Shown: piece after piece, positions 1 through 9,279 of the stretch | How positions within the stretch are numbered: position 1 is the first letter of the stretch | Layout of the letters: every line of letters begins with the position of its first letter | DNA from: Thereva unica | Taxonomy: Eukaryota; Arthropoda; Insecta; Diptera; Therevidae | DNA length: 64,000 bases | Reading direction: 5' to 3' | NCBI GenBank assembly: GCA_949987705.1 | Contig: OX465283.1 | Location: 90,507,813-90,571,812, forward strand | The notes under the pieces: model-generated | What the model saw: the letters and a program-made list of their open reading frames with translations, nothing else | Database searches by the model: none | What the model was told of the DNA's origin: nothing | Position numbers and translations under genes: made by a program

Positions 1-176
1 ATTCGTTTTCAGCACACCGAAAAACATAAGGTAGCATACCTCAAGTTCATACTAAAAGACTTTTTTTTTTTTTTGTGGGCCTGTGTAATTAAAGGCCAAT
101 ATCTAACTACAAAATAATGGCATGACTGAACGGAAAAAATGTAATACTTACCCTAAATATGATTGGCTGTTCCTGA

Positions 177-1043
177 GCTCAAAATCGGACGTCTTCAGAT
201 GGAGAAATCTCACCCTCAACCGTTGGATCAATAAAAATAGTAGAAGTAAGCAAGAAGATAAGTAGTTCCAACAATAGATCTAAGGTAAATAGTCCCACTA
301 CTAACATATCCGGTCTTACTAAACCTATGTTAAATTCTAACTTAGATGTAAGCTCCAATAGTAACAGACTAACGACACCCGCAATACCTTCTAAAAATTC
401 TTCTGCCCACTTTAAATCCAACATTATATCTTCTAACGTCCCTATAAAAATAAATAGCCGTGATCCATTGACTTCCTATCCAAATTTCTCCCGCAGTCAC
501 ATTATCGTTGGCGGTCGCTCTTACTCTGACATCAACGAAATTCCCTTGAGCAGTCCAGTTATCTCTAATCCTCGACCACCCCAGCCTGCGGGTGGAGAAA
601 GCACACTGGTGCCGTCTGTGAGCGGTAGCACCAATATCGCCTCAACCAATCCCCCCTTCTTGAATCCACTACAGCCTCCCGTCGTAAAAAATACCTTAAT
701 TTCCGCAGATTCGATTGATGGACGTTATTTGTTGTCTCGTCTAAGAGAAAGTAGGGTCTTCGATAATGTAAGGCTGTTCCTCGCTTATATGCACGACAAA
801 CCCGATTCTACCTGCATATATGGCAAAACCAGGACTAGCCTCATGATTTCGATTCAGCAAGAGGGTCTTCCTACAGATTACAATACTCTGCTCAATATGT
901 TCACAAAGTATTATGAGCAGTACCAAATAACATCCCAACAAGTAAAAAGGGATCTCTCCAGTTATGCTTCGCACGTAAGATCTCTACATGTATCACAGCT
1001 CCAAAAAAGCCGTGATGAAATGCGTAGATATTATCGTCCCTAA
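177..1043 (+). pseudogene. LINE A ORF1 (Gag-like), 5' truncated
   Basis: The frame is open from 177 to a TAA at 1041-1043; the first ATG is at 327, but codons upstream of it are also open and similar in composition. The N-terminal part is Ser/Thr/Asn/Pro-rich and looks disordered. The last ~100 residues are more structured and basic (ending DEMRRYYRP). No CCHC knuckles are visible. ORF1 proteins of this group bind element RNA. It lies in the same frame as ORF2 and is separated from it by a single stop codon. The product is inferred from position; I do not recognise the sequence itself. Confidence 0.6.
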
Positions 1044-3971
1044 CTAGTTACTTCTCCAACGACTAACCCAATCTCGACTCCTCACCCTAAACCAAGCCAA
1101 CTGGAAGATATAAGGCTTTTCTATCACAACTGCGGTGGTATGAGAGGCAAGGTGAATAATCTCTTTGTTGGCGCAAATTCGTGCCAGTTTAATATACTCG
1201 TATTCACCGAAACATGGTTGAATGAGACTTTCCTAAATGAGGAGATCCTAGACTGCAGCTGGACTATCTATAGATGCGACAGAGACTACAATTCCTCCGG
1301 TCTAACAAGAGGAGGAGGAGTCCTAATAGCAGTCAGAGACCCCTTAAATAGTGAACTCATAACTACCAACGGTTCACAGTTTTTTGAACACATCTTCATA
1401 CGTGTCAAATCTGGCAAGAAACACGTATTCATCGGTTCATTTTATATCCCTCCCAAAGCTGACGAACCTATATATGACGATCTACTACATATCTTAGAAG
1501 AAGTCAATAAGACTCTTTGCAGCAACGACGACATATTCGTCTTAGGGGATTTCAACCGTCCAAATATTTCTTTTATCCCTGACGAGGAGGATAACCTTCT
1601 TCCTATCAATGTTATAAATCCTATCGATATAAAGCTTATCGACACCTTTTACTCCAATGATTTACATCAAATTATCAGTCAACCAAATTCTTATGGTAAT
1701 TGGTTAGATCTAATATTCACTAATTGTTATGAAGAGGTGAAAATTCTACCTGCTTCCGAAGAGGAGAACCTATTCAGTAATTCTATTCACCACTCTGCGT
1801 GGGTCTTGGAACTCAATTCTTCAATCCCCAAACACCACACAACATACAACAATACTGTTGTTTATGACTTTAAAAACGCAGATTTTGAAAGTATTTGCTC
1901 TGAATTATCCCTAGTTGACTGGGAACATAGGCTATCTGCCAATGATCTTGACGAGATAGTATCTTGTTTCTATACCATCATTTTAAATACCATTGACAAA
2001 TATGTACCCAAGATAATTAAAAGGAATAAATTATCGGAACCGTGGCTTGACAGAAACATTCGATCTCTTCGCAATCAGAGAAACAAACTGTATAACCAGA
2101 TAAAAAAGAACCCTAATGTCACCGAGGAATTGAAACTGGAATACAATAGGTTAGCCTCAGAATTTAATCTTAGGTCACGTGAGGCCTATACCGCATACAT
2201 CAATTCCGTTGGAGATAGCATTATAAAAGACCCCAAAAAAATTTTCGATTTCGTTAATTTAAAACGAAAGACATCAGGCTATCCCTCAACAATGACAAAT
2301 GGTAGAATGCACTCCTCATGCCCCCAAGCAATCTGTAACATGTTTGCTGATAGGTTCAGCGAAATTTATTGCCCCAACTCTATTCCAAGGCACACTGATC
2401 CAACTGATGCGCACCCTCCAGTTCTCATAGATGATTTATGCCTGTCGATTGAAGATATACTGACTGGTTTAAACAACCTTGACCCGAAAAAAGGTCATGG
2501 ACCTGACAATCTGCCCCCTAGTTTTTTGCAACGATGCTCAAATCATATCTCATTCCCTCTGTATCTCATCTTTAACAGGTCATTATCGTTAGGAAAGTTT
2601 CCTACGTTGTGGAAGAAATCCTACCTCATACCAATCCATAAGGCGTCTGATAAGCATTTAGTGGATAACTACAGAGGTATTGCTATTTTATCAACAATCC
2701 CCAAACTATTCGAAAAACTCATCCACGACAAAATTTCCCCTTTAATCGACCCACACTTAAATGAACAACAACATGGCTTCAGAAAAGGGCGTTCGACCAC
2801 TTCAAACCTCATGGTCTTAATCTCCGAACTCCTCTGTATCATGGAGAAGGGCTATCAAATCGATGCTATTTACACTGACTTCAGCAAGGCCTTTGATAAG
2901 GTAGACCATCATATTTTACTTGTTAAACTCTCAAAATTTGGAATAACAGGTTCTGCTCTTGAATGGTTAAGATCATATCTCAACGGAAGAACACAGGTTA
3001 TCAGATTTCAAGGATTCCTTTCAAAGGAAATCGATGTAACTTCCGGTGTTCCTCAGGGCAGTCATCTTGGCCCTCTTCTGTTCAATATATTCATCGCTGA
3101 CCTCTCCAAGAAATTAGAGAATACCCCGCATCTCTTTTACGCGGACGATCTCAAAATATATAGTGTCATTAAGTCCCAAACCGACGTATCCTTTATTCAG
3201 TCGAATCTCAATGCATTACAAGACTGGTGCACCACTAATAAGTTGCATCTTAACATCAACAAATGTCAAGCAATTACCTTCTCTCGTAAACATAACACAC
3301 AGCAGTATTATTATCATCTCAACGACACGGTGTTGAATCAAGTCGATCACATTGTCGATCTAGGTGTCGTTCTGGACAAAAAACTTAATTTTAATTTGCA
3401 CTATGATAATATTACTGCCAGAGCCAACAAACTTCTTGGCTTTATAAAGAGAAGAGCTAAAGAATTCGACAACATTTGGGTCACAAAAACTCTTTTCTGT
3501 TCTCTAGTCCGCCCTATCCTGGAATATGCATGTCCCATCTGGGATCCCATATTTCTCATAAGTAGCAACAGGATGGAATCAATTCAAAAGAAGTTCATCC
3601 TCTTTGCTCTGAGAAGTCGACACGATCCGCGAGACTTTCTAAGCCTACCACCCTACACGGAAAGGCTCAAAGTGTTGGACCTCTTGCCACTCTCTTCTAG
3701 GAGAAAATTTCTTATCGCGTCTCTCACCTTAGAAGTCCTTAACGGCAACCTTAAAGTGCAGTTTTTGTCGGATATGATCAAGTTCAATGAAGATACCTGA
3801 CTTACAAGACATACGAAACTGCTCAAGGAATACCCACATCGGACCGAGTATGCAAGGAATGAGCCCGTTAACAGATGCTGCGTGGTCTTTAACAATTATA
3901 GATCATATTACTCCCCTTCAATAGATAAAGCATCCTATAAAAAAAGACTTAAATCCTTCCTGACAACCTAA
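1044..3971 (+). pseudogene. LINE A ORF2: APE endonuclease + reverse transcriptase
   Basis: The protein starts before the ATG at 1140: the frame upstream encodes the classic endonuclease opening RLFYHNCGGMRGK. Visible endonuclease landmarks are TETWLNE, the VLGDFNRP catalytic block and an IHHSAW histidine segment. Reverse transcriptase landmarks are NYRGIAILS, QHGFRKGRST, YTDFSKAFDKVDH, SGVPQGSHLGPLLF and FYADDLKIY (catalytic YADD about 667 residues after the ATG). A TGA at 3798-3800 interrupts the frame, but the same frame continues for 56 codons to a TAA at 3969, with typical LINE C-terminal composition. That TGA is therefore best read as a nonsense mutation. Known role: nicks target DNA and copies element RNA by target-primed reverse transcription. 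Confidence 0.85.
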
Positions 3972-4119
3972 TACTAACACTCCTTAGAATTAAATAATTA
4001 TATATGCCAGTGTTTGTCTATAAGAACTCTTGTGTATTTAGTTTAAGTGTGCCTTGTTTGGCAAATAAATAAATAAAATTAAAGATAAAATTTCAGAAAT
4101 TGGACAAACTAGAGACAAT

Positions 4120-4423
4120 GGCCTCGATTCCCAGATCCGGTGGCGCGGAAGTGAGTGCGGATTTGACACTTTGCGATTCTCATATCCGCAGTCGCGGATT
4201 CAATTAAATCAAAAATTCGGAGTGAAGACTCACACGATAATAAAGCACCCGATGTCGGATTATCTGAGGCGCATTTGTGGTTTCAAATCAGCAGAAAATT
4301 TGTTGCGGATCATACTTTTAAAGCGCGGAAAATGTCAAAAAGAGATTCGCGGTTCGGATTTGAGAATCGCAAAGTCTCAAATCCGCACTCACTTCCGCGC
4401 CGCCGGATCTGGGAATCGAGCCC
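4120..4423. mobile_element. Foldback MITE, ~75-bp inverted repeats, 3-bp duplication AAT
   Basis: The two ends are inverted copies over about 75 bp, starting GGCCTCGATTCCC at the left and ending GGGAATCGAGCCC at the right, with few mismatches. The element is flanked by AAT (4117-4119) and AAT (4424-4426). It is 304 bp, non-coding and GC-richer than its surroundings. The superfamily is not assigned; a 3-bp duplication would suit PIF/Harbinger, although AAT is not the usual TWA. Confidence 0.8.
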
Positions 4424-4536
4424 AATAAATAATTTATAAACGTTCATATTTTATAATTTCCAAAAATATTAAAAACGAAAATTTCAAAAATAGCAAAAAT
4501 GTGTTAATATAGTAAAAATTAACCGAAACCTTTTAG

Positions 4537-4653
4537 ATGAACTCAGGAGTACGACAAGGATGTTTACTTTCGCCGTTACTCTTTCTTATAATAATAAAAT
4601 ATATCCTTGTCGGCGCTTTAGATAGTAAAACAGGTGGAATTCAATGGGAATGG
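4537..4653 (+). pseudogene. Short LINE reverse-transcriptase fragment
   Basis: A 39-codon open stretch reads NSGVRQGCLLSPLLF and ends TGGIQWEW. That is the reverse transcriptase segment just before the catalytic YADD in several insect LINE clades. Nothing recognisable surrounds it, so it is an orphan fragment unrelated in sequence to LINE A. Confidence 0.65.
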
Positions 4654-4830
4654 TTTGTATTAAAACTACTGTAAACATACTTCTTGAATAACTGTTTAAT
4701 TGAATATTTTAAATTATTTAACGAAAAAATATAAATGCATTTATTATTTTGTTCATTTAATCAAAATGTAAAATGCAAGACAACCAAAAACGTATTATAT
4801 TTCACAAGTGACGCGATTCAAAAACCACAA

Positions 4831-5053
4831 AGGACCCCGCACCGTTTGTATGTGTCATTGGTTAAATAAATTCTTTTACATTCTAAAATCAGTTATATAC
4901 CCCTAGCCCCTTGGGGGTGCGTTTTGGTCGGGACAGGGGTTGGAGTATGTTTCCATTGAGACTTTTGATCTATGTATGTTGAGAACTATAAACCTGCAAA
5001 ATTTCAAGAAAATTAACCGAATTAACATTTCCATACAAACGGTGCGGAGTACT
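4831..5053. repeat. Small inverted-repeat element, 22-bp termini
   Basis: Termini 4831-4852 and 5032-5053 are inverted copies with two mismatches; the core is CCGCACCGTTTGTATG. Total length is 223 bp and non-coding. No convincing target duplication was seen, so the MITE assignment is tentative. Confidence 0.55.
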
Positions 5054-5136
5054 TTTCCAATAGAAAACTTGAGAAAAAGAAAGTAAAAAATGGGAGTACA
5101 AAGTTTGTTCTTCTAGAGAGCTGCCGTAACATATGA

Positions 5137-5485
5137 ATGGGAAGCACTACATTCTTGCTACTACATATACGCTATTTTAACAGAGAAATATTGTACTATA
5201 TATTTAATTTTTCTATATTAAATTACTTTAAATGTATAAATGGTATTGTAGTTGCAATGGATACGCTGCTGTCGGTGCCGCTTCGAAAAATGCGGTATCT
5301 TGTCCTGTTTCTTCGGTTTCCCGATTCTGGTCAATTCGGCAGATCGAGTACCCGCCTCCTTTCACACCCTGGGTTTGGAACCAGGCGACGGCGAAGTTTC
5401 TATATTACGTTACAAAGGAGAAAATGCAGAATTCAAAAAATAAAATCAAAAGCAGTGTTTTCAACCCGAGTGTGATAAAAACATA
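5137..5485 (+). other. GC-rich island with overlapping short open frames, not recognised
   Basis: About 5240-5420 is markedly richer in G+C than the flanks, and three forward frames stay open across it (63-112 codons). None shows a motif or domain I recognise, and overlapping openness in several frames is expected from base composition alone. It could be a fragment of an exon or of another mobile element. I do not call a gene here. Confidence 0.25.
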
Positions 5486-5490
5486 ATTGA

Positions 5491-5743
5491 CGCTTTTACT
5501 GAGAGCAAAAGCGATTTAAATTTTTGTTCAGCGCAAAAGCGGTATAAGTTTTCATTAAGAGCAAAAGCGGAATGAAAAGTTAACCCGCTTTTGCTCTCGG
5601 TTTTTTGATACACCGTTTTTGCGCTGAAGTATAGTTATACCATTTTTACTCTAAGAATACGAAGATATTACTCTTTTGCGCTAAAAAAAACCCCGAACCG
5701 TTTTCGCTCTCTTTGTTATTTTAGCCCGCTTTTGCTCTGAGGG
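5491..5743. repeat. Palindromic cluster of the motif GAGCAAAAGCGG
   Basis: About eight copies of (A)GAGCAAAAGCGG or a close variant (GCGCAAAAGCGG) occur in 250 bp, the left ones forward and the right ones inverted. The outermost copies, at about 5502 and 5725-5740, form imperfect inverted termini. This is the organisation of a subterminal-repeat MITE. No coding capacity and no clear target duplication. Confidence 0.55.
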
Positions 5744-5832
5744 TGTCATATGAATGTTTAATTAATCTGCTTTTTAAGCAGGATTATTTTTTAGACGAAA
5801 GTTAAGTCGGGTAACGCCGGCCATCAGCTTTA

Positions 5833-6664
5833 GGGGTATCCCCGGCCATTATTATTTCAGACCTAGACTTTTTAGGTTCTGCGTTGACTGATATACCGAT
5901 TGAAAAAAGATCTAAACAACCAAGAATCCAGGTTCCTAGTCCTGCAGCACCTGAAAATGAACCAGGCCCGTCAACTAGCGCTCTGTTTGTGTCTTCAACT
6001 GCCTCCCAAATTCATGAAGCAATACCAACCACTAACGTTGAACTAACGGCTATAGTTCCAGTTGTGCCGCCAGCAAACTTACAAGAGGCAGTGCCAAGTG
6101 CAAGGGTTGATGTTGGGGATATTAGTGATGTGCTGAAGGTATTGTCACCTCTTTCTGATGCCTCAAAAAAACGACTAGCTGCTAGGCAAAGAAGAACACA
6201 AAAAAGCGAGATTTTGACATCTTCGCCGTACAAAAATGGATTAATGGATAAGGCAAAAGACACTAACGCTATGGTAAAGGTCAAGAGAAATATGAACCTG
6301 CAATTGAAAAGAAGGAATGTACTGGATCCAATGCAAAACATGTCAAGGCTGGGCTCACGAAGCATGTGCAGATATAAATCCATCCGGTTTGTACTACAAC
6401 TGTGATGTATGTGCAGCCAAAAAACGGTTTGGTCACTAAATATGTAGGTGGCCGGAGCTACCCGCGATCTTAAAAAGATACCAAAATTTGATTAGTATTT
6501 AAAGTGGCTTTAAGTAGAAATTAATAATAGTTTTGTCCAAGTTTTCAATATTTATCATAAGTAAATATAATATTGATTATTTTCTTGTAGTATTCTTTTT
6601 TGTCTTTTAATAAATATAGCCATAATATTAAGTACAAAATTTTGGCCGGGGCTACCCCCCTTTC
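5833..6664 (+). mobile_element. Internally deleted pogo/Tigger-like element (candidate)
   Basis: A related sequence appears in opposite orientations at the two ends: GGGGTATCCCCGGCCA at about 5833 and the inverse of GGGTAGCCCCGGCCA at about 6642-6660. Between them lies only the 3' end of a pogo/Tigger-type transposase. I infer an internal-deletion derivative. The termini are short and the outer boundaries are uncertain. Confidence 0.45.
5884..6440 (+). pseudogene. C-terminal remnant of a pogo/Tigger-type transposase with PHD-like finger
   Basis: The frame reads an LGSALTDIP segment, a Pro/Ser-rich linker and then QKSEILTSSPYKNGL, a phrase characteristic of the tail of insect pogo/Tigger (DDE_1) transposases. 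After a frameshift near 6310 the next frame encodes WIQCKTCQGWAHEACA, the Trp/Cys/His pattern of the PHD-like zinc finger that ends many of these proteins. The catalytic D-D-D core is absent. The family is inferred from these two signatures; a domesticated host gene of the same origin is possible but unlikely given the frameshift. Confidence 0.65.
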
Positions 6665-7179
6665 CCCTATTCAAGAATTATGTAATACATACGAAACACT
6701 CATTCAATGATTTATTTAATGTATTTTGAATTTTTGAATTTTTGCCGTTGAATTATTATTATTTCTTTTTTTTTCTTTCTTGTTTTGGTTCTGTATACTA
6801 ATTTCTAGAGTATTTCATATATTTATTATATAGAGTAAATAAGTAATTTATGTATAATATAAAATTATTGGCTTAACTATTATAATTAAAAAAATATAGA
6901 TTATCTAAAATCTTAGGCAGTCACAGCCCTCACGCACAAACATTTTGTTTATGTGATGGGCTTAGCTTAGTTTTGTTTTAAGATTGCATTTTATAATATG
7001 TGATTTATTTTATTTTACAATAAATAAATAAAAAAACGAGTGTGCGTAGGACCACACTTTAGAAGTGTTAACTTCTATGGCTAGTCTAAATTTCCAAATC
7101 CATCTTAATGCAGGACGATAAGGATTAATATATTTTATTTATGAATATTCCGTTAAAGTTTATTTAATTGTTACTTATA
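6665..7179. other. AT-rich DNA, nothing recognised
   Basis: Strongly A+T-rich sequence with homopolymer runs. No open frame, inverted repeat or known repeat could be supported. Confidence 0.5.
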
Positions 7180-7598
7180 TGCACTCATTCCAAAATGTGT
7201 TGCAATGTTTTGGAAATTAAACTATTTGTCTTAAACTTATCACACAAAGATCGGACGATGCATGATGCATGACTGGGATAATGTAGTTTTTAGTAAAAAT
7301 AGTAGATAATATATATAAATACATAGTACATAGTTCATAGGAAATATGTAGTACATAGTACACAGTACTTATCGTCGGGTTGATGCAATAGTCACGAACC
7401 AGAAATTTTTGCTATTTTAAACATTGTGCAAATATGCAAAAAAGTCATATTATATTCAGCCAAAGTCACGGATCTAAATTTTTATGGGAATCTACTGGAT
7501 TCAAGTTGAATTTTTTCAGAACATAGTACATAATATGCAGTACATTGTATATAGTACGTAATAGATAATATATAATACATAGAAAATAATATAACATA
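7180..7598 (+). repeat. Dispersed repeat shared with 54563-54709 and 55170-55225
   Basis: The segment from TGCACTCA at 7180 to GTAGTTTTTAGTAAAAA at about 7290 closely matches the inside of the small TA-flanked element at 54563-54709. A following stretch of TAGTACATA-type repeats (about 7320-7580) includes a segment at 7508-7555 that matches 55185-55225. Both copies therefore carry the same two modules in the same order. The left copy has lost its right inverted terminus. Confidence 0.6.
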
Positions 7599-8344
7599 CC
7601 AGTAGGGAATGGAAGTACTGGAAAAACTACTTCTACAGAAGCAGGTTCAGTACTTCCACAAAAAAGGCATTACATTAAACAGCGATGGCCTAGGCTGGGA
7701 AGTACTTCTTTTTTCCCTTCCATAGAATGTGTTTTGGAAGTATTTATACTACATTTATTATTAAATTCATAATACAAAGTTATTATACTGTAAATTTTTG
7801 TAATGTAATTTAGTTGTTAGTTGGGCTTGAAGAGGTGGGGTAGCTCGAAGTAAAATTAAGCGATTTATATTTATATCATAAACATAAATTCAAATATATG
7901 TTTATACATTAAAGATATAAAACTTAATGGCTGAGATAACTGAGATGATTAACAAAGAAAACGACCAGCTATGAAGTTTATCAACACGCTTTTTGCGCGA
8001 AATCAAACGCTTGGTCATTAAACCCATTCTCCTCTGCATTACTTATAAGGCTAAGAACATAGTGAAGCAGAGAGCAAAGCAGCGATGAAAGCGCAGAGCA
8101 AAGCAGCGAAATCAAGCAAGTGAATTCCTGTTAACATGCGCATAGTGGAGCATAATGCAGAACTATGCGCGTATAACAGGAATTCACTTGTTTGATTTTG
8201 CTGCTTTGCTCTCCGCTTTCATCGGTGCTTTGCGCTCGGCTTCACTATGTTCTTAGCCTAAGTCATTACAGAAAACACTAAATAAAGAAGTACATACTTC
8301 CAAATCGACTTCCCACAGTAAATACTTGCGATTTTCCCTACTGG
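7599..8344. mobile_element. Inverted-repeat element with CCAGTAGGGAA termini
   Basis: CCAGTAGGGAA (7599-7609) is repeated inverted at 8334-8344. Internal GGAAGTACT motifs recur in both orientations. The terminal motif is nearly that of the element inside the gypsy integrase at 17461-17840 (CCAGTCGGGAA), suggesting one family. It has been invaded by the palindrome at 8048-8259. No coding sequence. Confidence 0.5.
8048..8259. repeat. 212-bp near-perfect palindrome (foldback MITE)
   Basis: The two halves are inverted copies over ~100 bp each (left starts AGGCTAAGAACATAGTGAAG; right ends with its inverse), with a short loop near 8150. Each arm contains AGAGCAAAGCAGCGA-like sequence twice. The structure would fold into one long hairpin. 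It lies within the 7599-8344 element. Confidence 0.75.
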
Positions 8345-8470
8345 GATACTACTCCAGTTATGTAAGTAAAATACAGACGCCCAGTCGAATAGGCGAAATG
8401 CCGAAACGTATTCCATGTCGCCGAAAGTGATTAATCCAAGCAAAATATTTAAATATTGCAGCCATTTAGG

Positions 8471-8713
8471 CTAGAGCATGGCAACTTTTAGTCGAGGTTT
8501 AGCAACAGACAGCAGCGATGGTGACACGCGAATATGACATGAATTTTGAGAGCGGCGTCTGCATTGCGAGAATATGAAACGAATGCTGAGAGCAGCTTCT
8601 ACATGCAACATTCAAACCCAATCCCTCCCATCAAGCGCTATTTTGCCTCGCACACATAGAATTATACGCTGCTGTTTGTAAGTGGAGCTCAACCAAAAGT
8701 TTCCATGCTCTAG
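8471..8713. mobile_element. Small inverted-repeat element, CTAGAGCATGG termini
   Basis: The 26-bp segments at 8471-8496 and 8688-8713 are inverted copies with about four mismatches. The interior holds an imperfect ~50-bp direct duplication (GCGAATATGA... / GAGAATATGA...). Total 243 bp, non-coding. Confidence 0.55.
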
Positions 8714-8735
8714 AAAGCTGCATAGGCACAAGTAG

Positions 8736-8821
8736 CCAGAAACGGGTGTGCAACAAAGTGCGCGTGTCACCATCATTGCAGCAAGTGTCCAGAAACGGGT
8801 GTGCAACAAAGTGCGCGTGTC
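8736..8821 (+). repeat. 33-bp direct repeat, two identical copies 53 bp apart
   Basis: The sequence beginning CCAGAAACGGGTGTGCAACA occurs at 8736-8768 and again at 8789-8821. Function unknown; it may be a short tandem duplication that included its spacer. Confidence 0.8.
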
Positions 8822-9156
8822 GCGAATTCTTTGTTTTACCCCCAGCGAAAATGTGCCAAACGCGCCTAAAGAACTTAACACTTAAAAAAAAACATGCCCA
8901 AGAAAATACTGAATCTGCCCGTGAAATTCCCTCCATCGCAATTGGATCAGCGGATTACGAGATTAGCGCTGTCAAACAGACAAAAATTCAAGCAAATATT
9001 ATAAAAATTCTTTGTTTTGTAATATCATACAAACATCCATATGAACTTAAAAAATGATAATTATTTTGAAATCACAGACAGACAGCCCAGTTATATTTAT
9101 ATAGAAGATTTAATCAAGAAATGTAATAGTGCAGTTAACCTAGGGTCGCCGGTGAT

Positions 9157-9165
9157 TATAAAAAA
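9157..9165 (+). promoter_or_regulatory. Candidate TATA box upstream of the M13-like gene
   Basis: TATAAAAAA lies 123 bp upstream of the start codon at 9280. A possible arthropod initiator, TCAGT at 9246-9250, is too far downstream to pair ideally with it. This is one plausible promoter arrangement only. Confidence 0.3.
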
Positions 9166-9279
9166 TCTGGGAACTAAGATTAGATAATTGGCTCTGTGAT
9201 TATAGCAAAGAATTAGTCTGCTGCTAAGTTTAGTTAGTGTATTATTCAGTATCTTCCAGTGAATTAAATTATTTACATA

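Larger units (their letters stand above)
177..4077 (+). mobile_element. LINE A: nearly full-length CR1/Jockey-type non-LTR retrotransposon
   Basis: Two consecutive coding segments (a Gag-like ORF1 and an endonuclease-reverse transcriptase ORF2) are followed by a short 3' UTR ending in a TAAA-type simple tail at about 4060-4077. The order ORF1, APE endonuclease, reverse transcriptase and A/T-rich 3' tail is that of the Jockey/CR1/I group. The open frame begins right after a TGA at 174, so the 5' end is probably truncated near there. No target duplication was found. Decay is light (one internal nonsense codon), so this is a relatively young copy. Confidence 0.85.

Noticed and set aside
5137..5485. 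Possible small protein gene in the GC-rich island
   Set aside because: Three forward frames are open at once, none with a motif; better explained by base composition.
5884..6405. Domesticated pogo-derived host gene
   Set aside because: The zinc-finger part is in another frame than the preceding tail, so the coding sequence is broken.
8612..9057. Overlapping 89-103 codon frames upstream of the M13-like gene
   Set aside because: They cover a 33-bp direct repeat and an inverted-repeat element, with no domain; they are not treated as exons of the downstream gene because its own signal peptide starts at 9280.
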